The notes beneath the pieces are model-generated. The model worked only from the letters and a program-made list of their open reading frames with translations, was not told the DNA's origin and ran no database searches. Of a stretch of DNA of 64,000 bases, positions 29,027-37,498 are shown piece after piece; position 1 is the first letter of the stretch; every line of letters begins with the position of its first letter. Location: the NCBI GenBank assembly GCA_963770505.1, contig CAVYPR010000001.1, positions 124,001 to 188,000 on the forward strand, written 5' to 3'. The translations under genes were made by a program, and so were the position numbers. Source of the stretch: CAVYPR01 sp963770505 (GTDB lineage Bacteria > Actinomycetota > Acidimicrobiia > Acidimicrobiales > RAAP-2).

Positions 29027-30540
29027 GGCCAGTCCACCCCGCCCAGGGGCGTGGGCAGGCCGAGCTTGCCGGGGTTGAGGATGCCGGCCGGGTCGAGGGC
29101 CGTCTTGATCGCCGCCAGCACCCCGAAGGCCGGGCCGAGGGCATCGGCCATGAAGCGCGAGCGGTTGAGGCCGATGCCGTGGTGGTGGCTGATGGCCGCC
29201 CCGTGGCCGGTCACGGTGGCCATCACGGCGTCCCAGGCCCGCCGGTAGTAGTCCTCCTGCCAGGCCATCGACCGCTCCGGCGGCCCGTCGGCGGGGTCGC
29301 GGCCGGCGAAGGTGAAGTACAGGCAGGCCCCGTCGGGGTACGCGTGGGACTGGTGGACCGAGGCCACCAGGGTCCCCGGGACCATCCCGAGCGCCGCCAC
29401 GACGTCGTCGGCCAGGGACGGGAGGACCGACCACCGCCCGGCCACCTCCGCCGTGTCGACGACGATGTCGGCCCGCCACAGCGGGGCCAGGGCCGAGACG
29501 TCGTTGCGGTGCTCCCACCAGCGGTCGACCGGCCCGGTCCCCTGGGCGCTCGCCCCCGCGCACTCGGCGTCCACCACCGCCAAGGTGGCCTCGAGCAGGC
29601 CCGGGTCGGCCTCGTCGAGGACGACGAGCAGGCAGCCGCCGGCGTGGGCGAAGTTCCGCTCGGACTCGACCTGGTCGTAGAGGCGCAGCACGGCGGGGGT
29701 CGCCCCACGCCGCAGGATCCTGCGGCACGCCTCGAGGCCGTCGGCGAAGGAGTCGAAGGAGAAGGCCCGGCGCCCGTCGGCAGGGGGCCGGGGGTGGACC
29801 CGCAGGCGGGCCGAGGTGATCACCCCAAGGGTGCCTTCGCTGCCCACGAACAGCTGGGTGAGGTTGGGGCCGGTGGCCGCCCGGGGGGCGGCGCCCTCGG
29901 TGCGCACCACGGTCCCGTCGGCCAGGACGACCTCGAGGCCGACCACCATGTCCTCGATCTTCCCGTAGCGGGTGGAGTACTGCCCCGCGCTCCGACAGGC
30001 CAGCCAGCCGCCGACCGTGGACAGGTCCATGGACTGGGGGAAGTGGCCGAGGGTGTAGCCGTCGCCGACCGCCCCCAGGGCCGCCTCGACGTCGGGACCG
30101 AACAGCCCCGCCGGGACGTCGGCCACCAGCGACGCCTCGTCGACGACGACCGGCCCCACCAGGCCGGTGCAGTCGAGGGAGATCCCGCCAAAGACCGGAA
30201 CCGACCCACCGCACACCCCGCTGCGGCCGGCCATGGCGGTGACCGGCACGCCGGCCGCCGAGCAGGCGGCCAGGGTGGCGGCCACCTGGGCGGCGTCGGC
30301 CGGGCGCACCACCGCCGCCGGCCGGGACGGGACCTGGCCCCGGACGGCCCAGCCGATGGCCAGGGGCCACCAGTCGCGCCCGGCGGCCACCAGGTCGGCG
30401 TCGCCGGTGCGCACCTCGGCGCCGCCGGCCGCGATCTGGCCCATGAGCCGGTCGTCGACGGCGGCCCGGGAGCCGGCCAGCCGGTCGACGACCGCCGAGG
30501 GGTCGGCGTCGACCGGGGTCGGTGGGGTGGGGGTGGTCAC
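29023..30540 (-). CDS. FAD-linked oxidase, alkyl-DHAP synthase (AGPS)-like
   Basis: A 505-residue protein with an FAD_binding_4 domain (about residues 90-270) and a FAD-oxidase C domain. The blocks FPQSMDLSTVGGWLACRSAGQ, TRYGKIEDMVVGLEVV, GSEGTLGVITSARL, SHHHGIGLNRSRFM and LDPAGILNPGKL match the alkyldihydroxyacetonephosphate synthase branch better than glycolate or lactate oxidases. AGPS swaps the acyl group of acyl-DHAP for a fatty alcohol, the first ether-lipid step. Position between glpD and glpK, whose products handle DHAP and glycerol 3-phosphate, fits a substrate of that kind. A general 2-hydroxyacid dehydrogenase cannot be excluded. Overlaps both neighbours by GTGA. Confidence 0.82.
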   Translation of the reverse strand: MTTPTPPTPVDADPSAVVDRLAGSRAAVDDRLMGQIAAGGAEVRTGDADLVAAGRDWWPLAIGWAVRGQVPSRPAAVVRPADAAQVAATLAACSAAGVPVTAMAGRSGVCGGSVPVFGGISLDCTGLVGPVVVDEASLVADVPAGLFGPDVEAALGAVGDGYTLGHFPQSMDLSTVGGWLACRSAGQYSTRYGKIEDMVVGLEVVLADGTVVRTEGAAPRAATGPNLTQLFVGSEGTLGVITSARLRVHPRPPADGRRAFSFDSFADGLEACRRILRRGATPAVLRLYDQVESERNFAHAGGCLLVVLDEADPGLLEATLAVVDAECAGASAQGTGPVDRWWEHRNDVSALAPLWRADIVVDTAEVAGRWSVLPSLADDVVAALGMVPGTLVASVHQSHAYPDGACLYFTFAGRDPADGPPERSMAWQEDYYRRAWDAVMATVTGHGAAISHHHGIGLNRSRFMADALGPAFGVLAAIKTALDPAGILNPGKLGLPTPLGGVDWP

Positions 30541-32276
30541 GGTGCCGGCCGGGTCGCCGCCGCGGTCGGGATGCCGGCCGCCTCCAGCTCGGCCAGGGCC
30601 CGGTCGGCGAACCCCGCCGCCTGCTCGGCCGTCTCGGCAGGCGTCCACCCGAGCTCGGGCGCCAGCAGCTCGGCCACCCGCGCCGCCGCCTGCGCGCTCG
30701 GCCGGGCCGCCTGCAGCAGGGCGCGGGTCCGCCGGGACAGCACGTCGTCGACCGAGGTCGCCATCTCGCAGCGGGCGGCGTAGACCACCTCGCAGCCGAG
30801 GTAGGCCAACCCCTCGACCACCGGCTCGAGCAGCTCGGGCCGCCCTTCGGCCACGGCCAGCACCCGGGGGGCCTCGGTGCCGTAGCGCGAGGCCAGGTGG
30901 TCGCTCACCGGCCGGCCGGCCGGCGCTGGCGACCCGGTCCCCGGCCGGGGAGCGCCGCGCAGCCGGAGCCCCCTGGTCACGCAGGGCCCCGCACCGCGGT
31001 CCGCCGGCAGGGCGGCCACCACCTGGGCCATGGTGTCCTCGGCCATCTTGCGGTAGGTGGTCAGCTTCCCCCCGGTCACGGTGACCAACCCCTGGCGGGA
31101 CGTGTGCACGGTGTGGCGGCGGGAGAGGTCGGCCGTGCGCGCCGAGCGCTCCCGGCCGCCCGGGGGCGGGGCGAGCAGGGGGCGCAACCCGGCCCACACC
31201 CCGGTCACGTCGGCCGGGGTGACGGCCGAGCTGGTGGCGGCGTTGACCGCGCCGAGGAGGTACGCCACGTCCTCGGGCGTGCAGGCGGGGTCGTCGAGCG
31301 AACCGTCGTAGTCGGTGTCGGTGGTGCCCACGTAGACGTGGCCGCCCTCGGGCCACGGCAGGACGAACACCGAACGGCGGTCGCCGGGCACCGGCAGGAC
31401 GGCGGCGACGTCGACCGGCAGCTTGGCGGCGGGGAGGGAGAGGTGGACCCCCTTGGCCGGCCGGAGCGACCGGGGGTGGTCCCCCTCGTCGAAGGCGCGC
31501 AGGTCGTCGGCCCACACCCCGGTGGCGTTCACCACCACGTCCGCCCTGATCTCGAACTCGTCGGTGCGGGCCGACCCGGGCCGGGAGAGCGGCCGCACCC
31601 GGACCCCCTCCACCCGCCCCCGCTCGCCGGTGAGGAGCCCGGTGGCCGCCGCGTAGTTGGCCGCCACCGCCCCGTGGTCGAGGGCGGCCGTGCGCAGGAG
31701 GGCCAGGGTCAGGCGGGCGTCGTCGGCCCGGGCGTCCCAGTAGAGGAAGCCGGCCACCAGCCGGTCGGTCCGCAGCGTCGGCATGTGAACCAGGGCCTCG
31801 GCCCTCTTCACCCGGCGGTGGCGCTTCCCGATGCGCACGCCCCCGGTGAGGTCGTAGAGCCAGAGCACGGTGGCGTAGGTGCGCGACAGGGTCTTGGAGA
31901 CCACGCCGTCGCGGCCGAAGAGGGGGATCAGGAAGGGGATGGGGGTGACCAGGTGGGGCGCGTTGTCGAGCAGGCGCTGGCGCTCGGCCAGGCTCTCGTA
32001 GACGAGGCCCACCTCGTGCTGCTGGAGGTAGCGGATGCCCCCGTGGACCAGCTTGGACGACTTGGAGGAGGTGCCCGAGGCGAAGTCGCCCTTGTCGACG
32101 AGGGCCGTCCGCAGCCCCCGGCTGGCGGCGTCCAGCGCCACCCCGGCCCCGGTGATCCCGCCGCCCACCACGACCACGTCGAAGCGCTCGGCGCCCAGGC
32201 GGCGCAGGGCCTCGTCGCGGGCGAAGGATCCCTGGTCGCCGGGGGAGCCGGGGGCCGCCCCGGTGCGATCGCTCAC
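30537..32276 (-). CDS. glpD: Glycerol-3-phosphate dehydrogenase (FAD, GlpD-type)
   Basis: A 579-residue respiratory flavoenzyme that oxidises glycerol 3-phosphate to DHAP at the membrane. The N-terminus has VVVVGGGITGAGVALDAASRG (FAD dinucleotide loop) and ASGTSSKSSKLVHGGIRYL, the strongest GlpD signature. Later come VVNATGVWADDL, PAKGVHLSLP, YVGTTDTDYDG, VTGVWAGLRPL and TVTGGKLTTYRKMAED. The C-terminal helical domain is complete. I choose GTG 32276 and not the longer frame, since the FAD loop then starts at about residue 30. It is first in a six-gene minus-strand operon and divergent from the Fur-family gene. Confidence 0.93.
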   Translation of the reverse strand: MSDRTGAAPGSPGDQGSFARDEALRRLGAERFDVVVVGGGITGAGVALDAASRGLRTALVDKGDFASGTSSKSSKLVHGGIRYLQQHEVGLVYESLAERQRLLDNAPHLVTPIPFLIPLFGRDGVVSKTLSRTYATVLWLYDLTGGVRIGKRHRRVKRAEALVHMPTLRTDRLVAGFLYWDARADDARLTLALLRTAALDHGAVAANYAAATGLLTGERGRVEGVRVRPLSRPGSARTDEFEIRADVVVNATGVWADDLRAFDEGDHPRSLRPAKGVHLSLPAAKLPVDVAAVLPVPGDRRSVFVLPWPEGGHVYVGTTDTDYDGSLDDPACTPEDVAYLLGAVNAATSSAVTPADVTGVWAGLRPLLAPPPGGRERSARTADLSRRHTVHTSRQGLVTVTGGKLTTYRKMAEDTMAQVVAALPADRGAGPCVTRGLRLRGAPRPGTGSPAPAGRPVSDHLASRYGTEAPRVLAVAEGRPELLEPVVEGLAYLGCEVVYAARCEMATSVDDVLSRRTRALLQAARPSAQAAARVAELLAPELGWTPAETAEQAAGFADRALAELEAAGIPTAAATRPAP

Positions 32277-32328
32277 GGGTCCAGCCTGCCACACGCCAAA
32301 TCGGCCCCTCCCGGCCGGCCGGCTGATT

Positions 32329-32345
32329 TTGACAAGCTTTGTCAA
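32329..32345. promoter_or_regulatory. Palindromic operator between glpD and fur
   Basis: TTGACAA-GCT-TTGTCAA is a perfect 7-3-7 palindrome. The right arm (TTGTCA, 32339-32344) lies 18 bp before TAACCT (32363-32368), so it can serve as the -35 box of the Fur-family gene. A bound repressor would block that promoter. Autoregulation by the Fur-family protein is the likely reading; a second short palindrome CAATGATTG follows at 32350. Confidence 0.55.
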
Positions 32346-32362
32346 CAAACAATGATTGGTGG

Positions 32363-32368
32363 TAACCT
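32363..32368 (+). promoter_or_regulatory. -10 hexamer TAACCT of the Fur-family gene
   Basis: TAACCT ends 9 nt before ATG 32378, giving a leader of only a few bases at most. The TTGTCA box 18 bp upstream lies in the palindrome. Confidence 0.6.
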
Positions 32369-32377
32369 GGGGCAGCG

Positions 32378-32893
32378 ATGCGTTCCTCCGACGAGCTGAC
32401 CGACCTCTTCCGCTCGAGCGGCCGCAAGGTGACGCCCCAGCGGCAGTGCATCTTCCGCCTGCTCGAGGGCAACGAGTCGCACCCCACGGCCGAGGTCGTC
32501 TACGAGGCGGCCCGCACCGAGATGGAGACGATCTCGCTCAAGACCGTCTACCAGACCCTGAACGAGCTGGCCGAGCTGGGCGAGATCGCCGCCCTCGACC
32601 TCGGCACCGGCACGGTGCGCTTCGACCCCAACGTGGAGCGCGCCCACCACCACTTGGTCTGCCGCTCGTGCGGCAAGGTGCGCGACCTCAACGTGGCGTT
32701 CACCGGCCTGTCGGTGCCGGCCGGCGAGGGCCAGGGCTACGAGGTGGACGGGGCGGAGGTCGTCTTCCGCGGGCTGTGCGGGGAGTGCCGGCGGCGCCGT
32801 TCGCTGCGCCGCGGAGGCGGCCCGCGGGCCACGTCGCCCCAGTCGGGCGACCAACGATCGAACAGGCAACGAGCACACAAGAAGGAAAGATGA
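32378..32893 (+). CDS. Fur-family metalloregulator (PerR/FurA-like)
   Basis: A 171-residue repressor. The winged helix (residues about 1-80) has VTPQRQCIFRLLEG and ISLKTVYQTLNELAELGEI, the recognition helix of the family. The metal-sensing half has ERAHHHLVCRSCGKVRDL (regulatory His cluster at 90-92, Zn site C95-C98) and the second CxxC at GLCGEC. After that a basic, low-complexity tail of about 35 residues is unusual. The rubrerythrin directly downstream favours a peroxide-sensing PerR-type role over iron uptake control. It probably controls its own promoter. Confidence 0.9.
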   Translation: MRSSDELTDLFRSSGRKVTPQRQCIFRLLEGNESHPTAEVVYEAARTEMETISLKTVYQTLNELAELGEIAALDLGTGTVRFDPNVERAHHHLVCRSCGKVRDLNVAFTGLSVPAGEGQGYEVDGAEVVFRGLCGECRRRRSLRRGGGPRATSPQSGDQRSNRQRAHKKER

Positions 32894-32905
32894 GGAGCAG
32901 CTGAC

Positions 32906-33325
<420 letters not shown>

Positions 33326-33362
33326 TCGGCTCGGCTCCGGCCGACCGGCCACCCGCGGCCCC

Positions 33363-35315
33363 GTGACGGCCACCTACCACCCCTCCGACCCCAGGTACTT
33401 CGACGCCGACGACCTGGCGGCCGAGACCGAACGGGTCTTCGACCTGTGCCACGGCTGCCGGCTGTGCTTCAACCTCTGCCCGTCGTTCCCGACCCTGTTC
33501 GACCTCGTCGACGGGCACGACGGCGAGGTCTCGGCCCTCTCGCCCGCCGAGCGCGACCGGGTGGTCGACCAGTGCTACCAGTGCAAGCTCTGCTACGTGA
33601 AGTGCCCCTACGTGCCCCCGCACGAGTGGGCCCTGGACTTCCCGCGCCTCATGATGCGGGTGCGGGCCAACCGCAAGCGCTCGGGCGCGGGGATCCGCGA
33701 GCGCGTGACCGACCAGGTCCTCGGTCGCACCGACCTGCTGGGCGCGCTCTCCACCCCGGCCGCGCCCCTGGTCAACGTCCTGACCGGCCGGCCGGGGTCG
33801 CTGGTCCGCAGGGTCATGGAGAAGACGGTGGGCGTGGCCGCCCAGCGGGTCCTCCCCCCCTACGCCCGGCAGCGCTTCTCCACCTGGTTCGCCCGTCGTC
33901 CTCGGCCCCCGGCGCCCCCGGCGGGGACGGACCCGCACCGGGTGGCCGTCTTCGCCACCTGCTTCGTCGAGTACATGGACCCCGGCGTCGGCCGTGACCT
34001 GGTCGGGGTCCTCGAGCGCAACGGGGTCGACTGCTCGCTGCCCGAGGGAGCCCGCTGCTGCGGGGCGCCCTGGCTGCACTCGGGCGACGTCGAGGCCTTC
34101 GAGCGGGCGGCACGGCACAACGTGGCCGTCCTGGCCCCTCAGGTGAGGGCCGGACGGGCCGTCGTGGTGCCCCAGCCCACCTGCGCCTACGTGGTGAAGC
34201 GCGACTACCCCCTCTACCTGGGCACGGCCGAGGCCGACCTGGTGGCCGAGCGCACCTTCGACCCCGCCGAGTACCTCCTGGCGCTCCACCGGGGCGACGG
34301 CCCCGGCCTGGACCTCGAGTTCCCCGGGGTCGCCACCGGAGCCGTCCCCGAGCGCGTCACCTACCACGTGCCCTGCCACCTGCAGGCCCAGAACATCGGC
34401 CTGAAGAGCCGGGACCTGTTGAAGCTGGCCGGGATCGCCTGCGACCTCGTGCAGCGGTGCTCGGGCATCGACGGCACCTGGGGGTACCGGGCCGACAACT
34501 TCGAGCTCGCCCGCCAGGTGGCCGCCCCGCTGGCCCGGGAGGTCAGGGCCGCCGGCAACGAGGTGGTGTGCGGGGACTGCACCCTGGCCAACGGGGCCAT
34601 CTACCAGGAGACGGGCCAGCGGCCGCTCCACCCCATCAGCCTGGTGGCCCGTGCCTACGGCATCCCTGAGGAGGGGGAGGGCGCGGTGAGCGAGCTCACC
34701 GTCGACGACATCTTGGACCTGCGAGCCTACGAGCGGGTCCGCGACGACTACCGGACGCGGGTGATGGCCAAAAAGCGCCTGCGCCGGATCCCCCTCGGCC
34801 CGGTCGTCACCCTCGTGTTCGAGTGCGCCGACACGGTCCGCTTCCAGGTCCAGGAGATGGCCCGGGCCGAGCGGATCCTGACCGACGAGGGCATCCGGGG
34901 CGAGCTCGACGTCTACAACCGGCTCCTCCCGAGCCCCGGCGAGCTCTCGGCCACCCTGTTCATCGAGCTGACCAGCGAGGACCAGCTGCGCCACTGGCTC
35001 CCCCGGCTGGTGGGGATCGAGCGGTCCGTGGCCTTCGAGCTGTCCCGGCCACCGGGGTCGACTGCGCCGCCGACCGTGGTGAGCGTCCCCGAGGAGCTCC
35101 ATGCCAACTCCCTGACCAGGGAGTCTGTGACCTCGGCCGTGCACTACGTGCGCTTCGGGTTCACCGGGGCCGAGGTGGACCTGTTCGGGGCGGGACCGGT
35201 GTCGGTGGTCTCCGTGCACCCCGAGTACCCCGCCCGGACCGAGGTCGGCGAGGCGAGCCGGGACGAGCTCCTGGCCGACCTGCGGGGCACCACGGCGCCG
35301 ATCCCCCTCGGCTAG
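33363..35315 (+). CDS. FeS oxidoreductase (CCG-type) fused to DUF3501
   Basis: A 650-residue protein. Residues 25-90 bind two [4Fe-4S] clusters (CHGCRLCFNLCP and CYQCKLCYVKCP). Two CCG domains of heterodisulfide-reductase type follow (CFVEYMDPG with CCGAP; CHLQAQNIG with CGDCTL), as in GlpC. From about residue 442 a DUF3501 domain begins (RVMAKKRLRRIPLGPVVTL, FECADTVRFQVQEMARAERI, YNRLLPSPGEL). In other bacteria DUF3501 is a separate gene beside rubrerythrin and this FeS protein. Here the frame runs through without a stop, although GAGGAGGGGGAGG and an in-frame GTG (34686) stand at the joint. The set probably feeds electrons to rubrerythrin. GTG start. Confidence 0.9.
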   Translation: MTATYHPSDPRYFDADDLAAETERVFDLCHGCRLCFNLCPSFPTLFDLVDGHDGEVSALSPAERDRVVDQCYQCKLCYVKCPYVPPHEWALDFPRLMMRVRANRKRSGAGIRERVTDQVLGRTDLLGALSTPAAPLVNVLTGRPGSLVRRVMEKTVGVAAQRVLPPYARQRFSTWFARRPRPPAPPAGTDPHRVAVFATCFVEYMDPGVGRDLVGVLERNGVDCSLPEGARCCGAPWLHSGDVEAFERAARHNVAVLAPQVRAGRAVVVPQPTCAYVVKRDYPLYLGTAEADLVAERTFDPAEYLLALHRGDGPGLDLEFPGVATGAVPERVTYHVPCHLQAQNIGLKSRDLLKLAGIACDLVQRCSGIDGTWGYRADNFELARQVAAPLAREVRAAGNEVVCGDCTLANGAIYQETGQRPLHPISLVARAYGIPEEGEGAVSELTVDDILDLRAYERVRDDYRTRVMAKKRLRRIPLGPVVTLVFECADTVRFQVQEMARAERILTDEGIRGELDVYNRLLPSPGELSATLFIELTSEDQLRHWLPRLVGIERSVAFELSRPPGSTAPPTVVSVPEELHANSLTRESVTSAVHYVRFGFTGAEVDLFGAGPVSVVSVHPEYPARTEVGEASRDELLADLRGTTAPIPLG

Positions 35316-35494
35316 CGGCCGCCGCCGGCCGGGGCCTCAGATTCGGTCTTTACAGCGGCCGCAGCGCTGCGCCATAATTCCCGTTCTGCCGAAATTGCGC
35401 CGGGCAGGTCCACGTGCCCCCGGCCCTGCATGACCGGTGGGCCCCTGTACCTAAAGTGATCGCGAACGACGAAATTGCACAGAAAGTACCAACG

Positions 35495-35731
35495 ATGAGT
35501 GCCACGTGGCGCAAACGGGCCGCATGCCGCGGCATCGACGTCGAGATCTTCTACCCGATCACCGACGACGACGCCGACGCGGCCGAGGCCAAGGCGGTCT
35601 GTGCGGAGTGCCCGGTCCGCCAGGCCTGCCTGGAGCACGCCCTGGCCCACCGCGAGCGCGAGGGTGTCTGGGGCGGGACCACCGAGCGGGAGCGCCGCCG
35701 GATCGTCCGCCAGCGCCGCAAGTCGGCCTGA
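35495..35731 (+). CDS. WhiB-family FeS transcription regulator
   Basis: A 78-residue WhiB-like protein. Four Cys ligands for a [4Fe-4S] cluster are in AACRGID, CAECPVRQAC, with the spacing C-x3-C-x5-C for the last three being CAEC then C. The G[VI]WGG turn (GVWGGTTERERR) and the basic tail RRIVRQRRKSA follow. These proteins bind sigma factor region 4 and act in redox or development control; they are confined to actinobacteria and their phages. ATG 35495 is chosen because it places the first Cys near residue 10. TAAAGT at 35452-35457 is a possible -10 box with a 30-nt leader. Confidence 0.92.
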   Translation: MSATWRKRAACRGIDVEIFYPITDDDADAAEAKAVCAECPVRQACLEHALAHREREGVWGGTTERERRRIVRQRRKSA

Positions 35732-35760
35732 GCACCCGGGGGCGGCACCACCGCCCCACC

Positions 35761-37395
35761 TCAGCCCGAGAGCGTGCAGGGCGTCGGGTTCCAGGGCTCC
35801 TGCTGGGTATTGGCCTGCACCACGCCCGGGGGCGTGGTCGTGGTGGTCGTGCCGCCTGTGGCGTCGGCGGTGGAGCCGCCTGTCGTGCTCCCCGACGACG
35901 ATGTCGCCGCCGCTGTCGACCGTGTCGATCCCGCCGACGAGGTTGTCGACGGCGGTGTGACGGTCTTCACCCCGCTGAAGCTCTTGCCGACCACCAGGAT
36001 CACCTGGTCCCCTTGGAGCTGGGGGTCGGCGGCCTGCACGTCCTTGCCGTCGAGCCGCAGGGCCACCGCCTGCCCGGCGTCGGCGTGACCCTCGGCGTAC
36101 TCGACCTCGGTGGTGGCCACGGTGGCCGGCGCGTTGGCGATCCCCCGGAGGCTGAACCCCTGCCGCTCGAGCGAGGCGGCGGTCTCCGAGGCGAGCGGGG
36201 CCGAGGGGTCCGAGCCGTTCAGCACCTCCACCGCCACCCGGTCGGGGGCGAGCGCCGGGGCGGTGGTCGAGGTTGAGGCGGCCCCCGTCGACGAGGTCGA
36301 GGCGGTTGTCCCCCCGACCTGCTTGAAGGCGGCGATGGTCTGGGCCGCCTGTGGCTCGGCCTCGCCGAGCACGTCGGCCCCGCCTGTGGTGGTGAAGCCG
36401 TAGGTGGGGAGGGTCTCGGTGTGCAGGTTGGCCTGGGGGAGGCCGTGGAACTCATTGGCCATCGAGATGAGGTCGCCCTCGGAGAGGGTCGTGTCGATGG
36501 TGAGGTCGTGGACGGCCGCCCCGATGAAGCTGTTGATGGTGAAGGGGTCGAACTTGACCGAGTCCAGCTTGTCGAGGAGGGCGCGGAAGAAGGCGTCCTG
36601 GCGCTGGATGCGGCTGAAGTCGCTCAGCCCGTCGTACTGCCACTCGCCTGTGGCCTCGTAGTAGAGGTGGCGGGCCCGGACCAGCTCGAGGGAGGTGGCC
36701 CCGTTCACCAGCTGGCAGCCGGTCTGGGTCACGTCGAGGCCCGAGTAGGCGTCCTTCACCGGGTCGGGGAAGTCCATCGTCACCCCCCCCAGGGCGTTCA
36801 CCATGTTCTGGAACCCCTGGAATGTCACCGACATGTAGTGGTTGATGGGGATCCCCAGGTCGGTCTCGATGGTCTGGATGAGGAGGCTCGGCCCGTTGTT
36901 GAAGGCGGCGTTGATGCGGTTTGTGCCCGAGACCCCCGGCTCGTTCCCCGGGATGTGGACCCACAGGTCCCGCGGGATCGAGAGCACCCAGACCTGCTTG
37001 GTGGCCGGGATGAAGCGCGCCACGATGGTCACGTCGCTGCGCTCGCCGGTCTGGGTGCTGGGTGTGCCGAACTCGGTGGCCTGCTTTGTTGTGTCGACGA
37101 ACTTCCGGCTGTCCGAACCCACCAGCAGGATGTTGAAGGGCTGGCCGGGCGGGGCCTGGGGAACCAGGTGCTGGGCGTCCACCTTCTTGATCTGGTCGAA
37201 GCGGTAGCGGGCGTAGAAGTAGGTGCCCGCCCCGAGCAGGACCAGGGTGGCGACGACCGCGATCGCCACGACCAGCAGCGTCCGCACCCACCGGTGCCGG
37301 GTGCGGCCGCGCCGCGTGGCCGAGCGCCGCGATCTGCGGCGCTCGGCACGGCTCTGGCCGCCCGTCGGGTCGGCGTTGGGGGTGGGGTCGTCCAA
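35761..37395 (-). CDS. LytR-CpsA-Psr (LCP) family cell-wall ligase
   Basis: A protein of about 544 residues that would attach polymers (teichuronic acid, arabinogalactan-like glycan) to peptidoglycan. A basic cytoplasmic head and one membrane span (LLVVAIAVVATLVLLGAGTY) lead to the LCP domain: NILLVGSDSR, SDVTIVARF, VLSIPRDLWVHIPG, NRINAAF and LVRARHLYY hold the Asp and Arg ligands for the pyrophosphate-lipid. A LytR_C domain (VAVEVLNGS) and a Ser/Thr-rich tail follow. The start is uncertain: TTG 37395 is the only early candidate after the likely -10 box TATCTT (37437-37432). It is convergent with whiB. Confidence 0.85.
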   Translation of the reverse strand: MDDPTPNADPTGGQSRAERRRSRRSATRRGRTRHRWVRTLLVVAIAVVATLVLLGAGTYFYARYRFDQIKKVDAQHLVPQAPPGQPFNILLVGSDSRKFVDTTKQATEFGTPSTQTGERSDVTIVARFIPATKQVWVLSIPRDLWVHIPGNEPGVSGTNRINAAFNNGPSLLIQTIETDLGIPINHYMSVTFQGFQNMVNALGGVTMDFPDPVKDAYSGLDVTQTGCQLVNGATSLELVRARHLYYEATGEWQYDGLSDFSRIQRQDAFFRALLDKLDSVKFDPFTINSFIGAAVHDLTIDTTLSEGDLISMANEFHGLPQANLHTETLPTYGFTTTGGADVLGEAEPQAAQTIAAFKQVGGTTASTSSTGAASTSTTAPALAPDRVAVEVLNGSDPSAPLASETAASLERQGFSLRGIANAPATVATTEVEYAEGHADAGQAVALRLDGKDVQAADPQLQGDQVILVVGKSFSGVKTVTPPSTTSSAGSTRSTAAATSSSGSTTGGSTADATGGTTTTTTPPGVVQANTQQEPWNPTPCTLSG

Positions 37396-37486
37396 GGCGG
37401 TGGGAGGGCGCGGGGATCGCCCTGTGCAGGCAAGATACCGCCCGTACCTGAAGGGAACCTTTCGGGGGGCCCTCGGCGGTGTCCGA

Positions 37487-37492
37487 TACCGT
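37487..37492 (+). promoter_or_regulatory. -10 hexamer TACCGT of the acyl-CoA dehydrogenase gene (leaderless)
   Basis: TACCGT ends 6 nt before GTG 37499, the same spacing as for xseA and rsmD, and supports that start. Confidence 0.6.
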
Positions 37493-37498
37493 GGTTCG

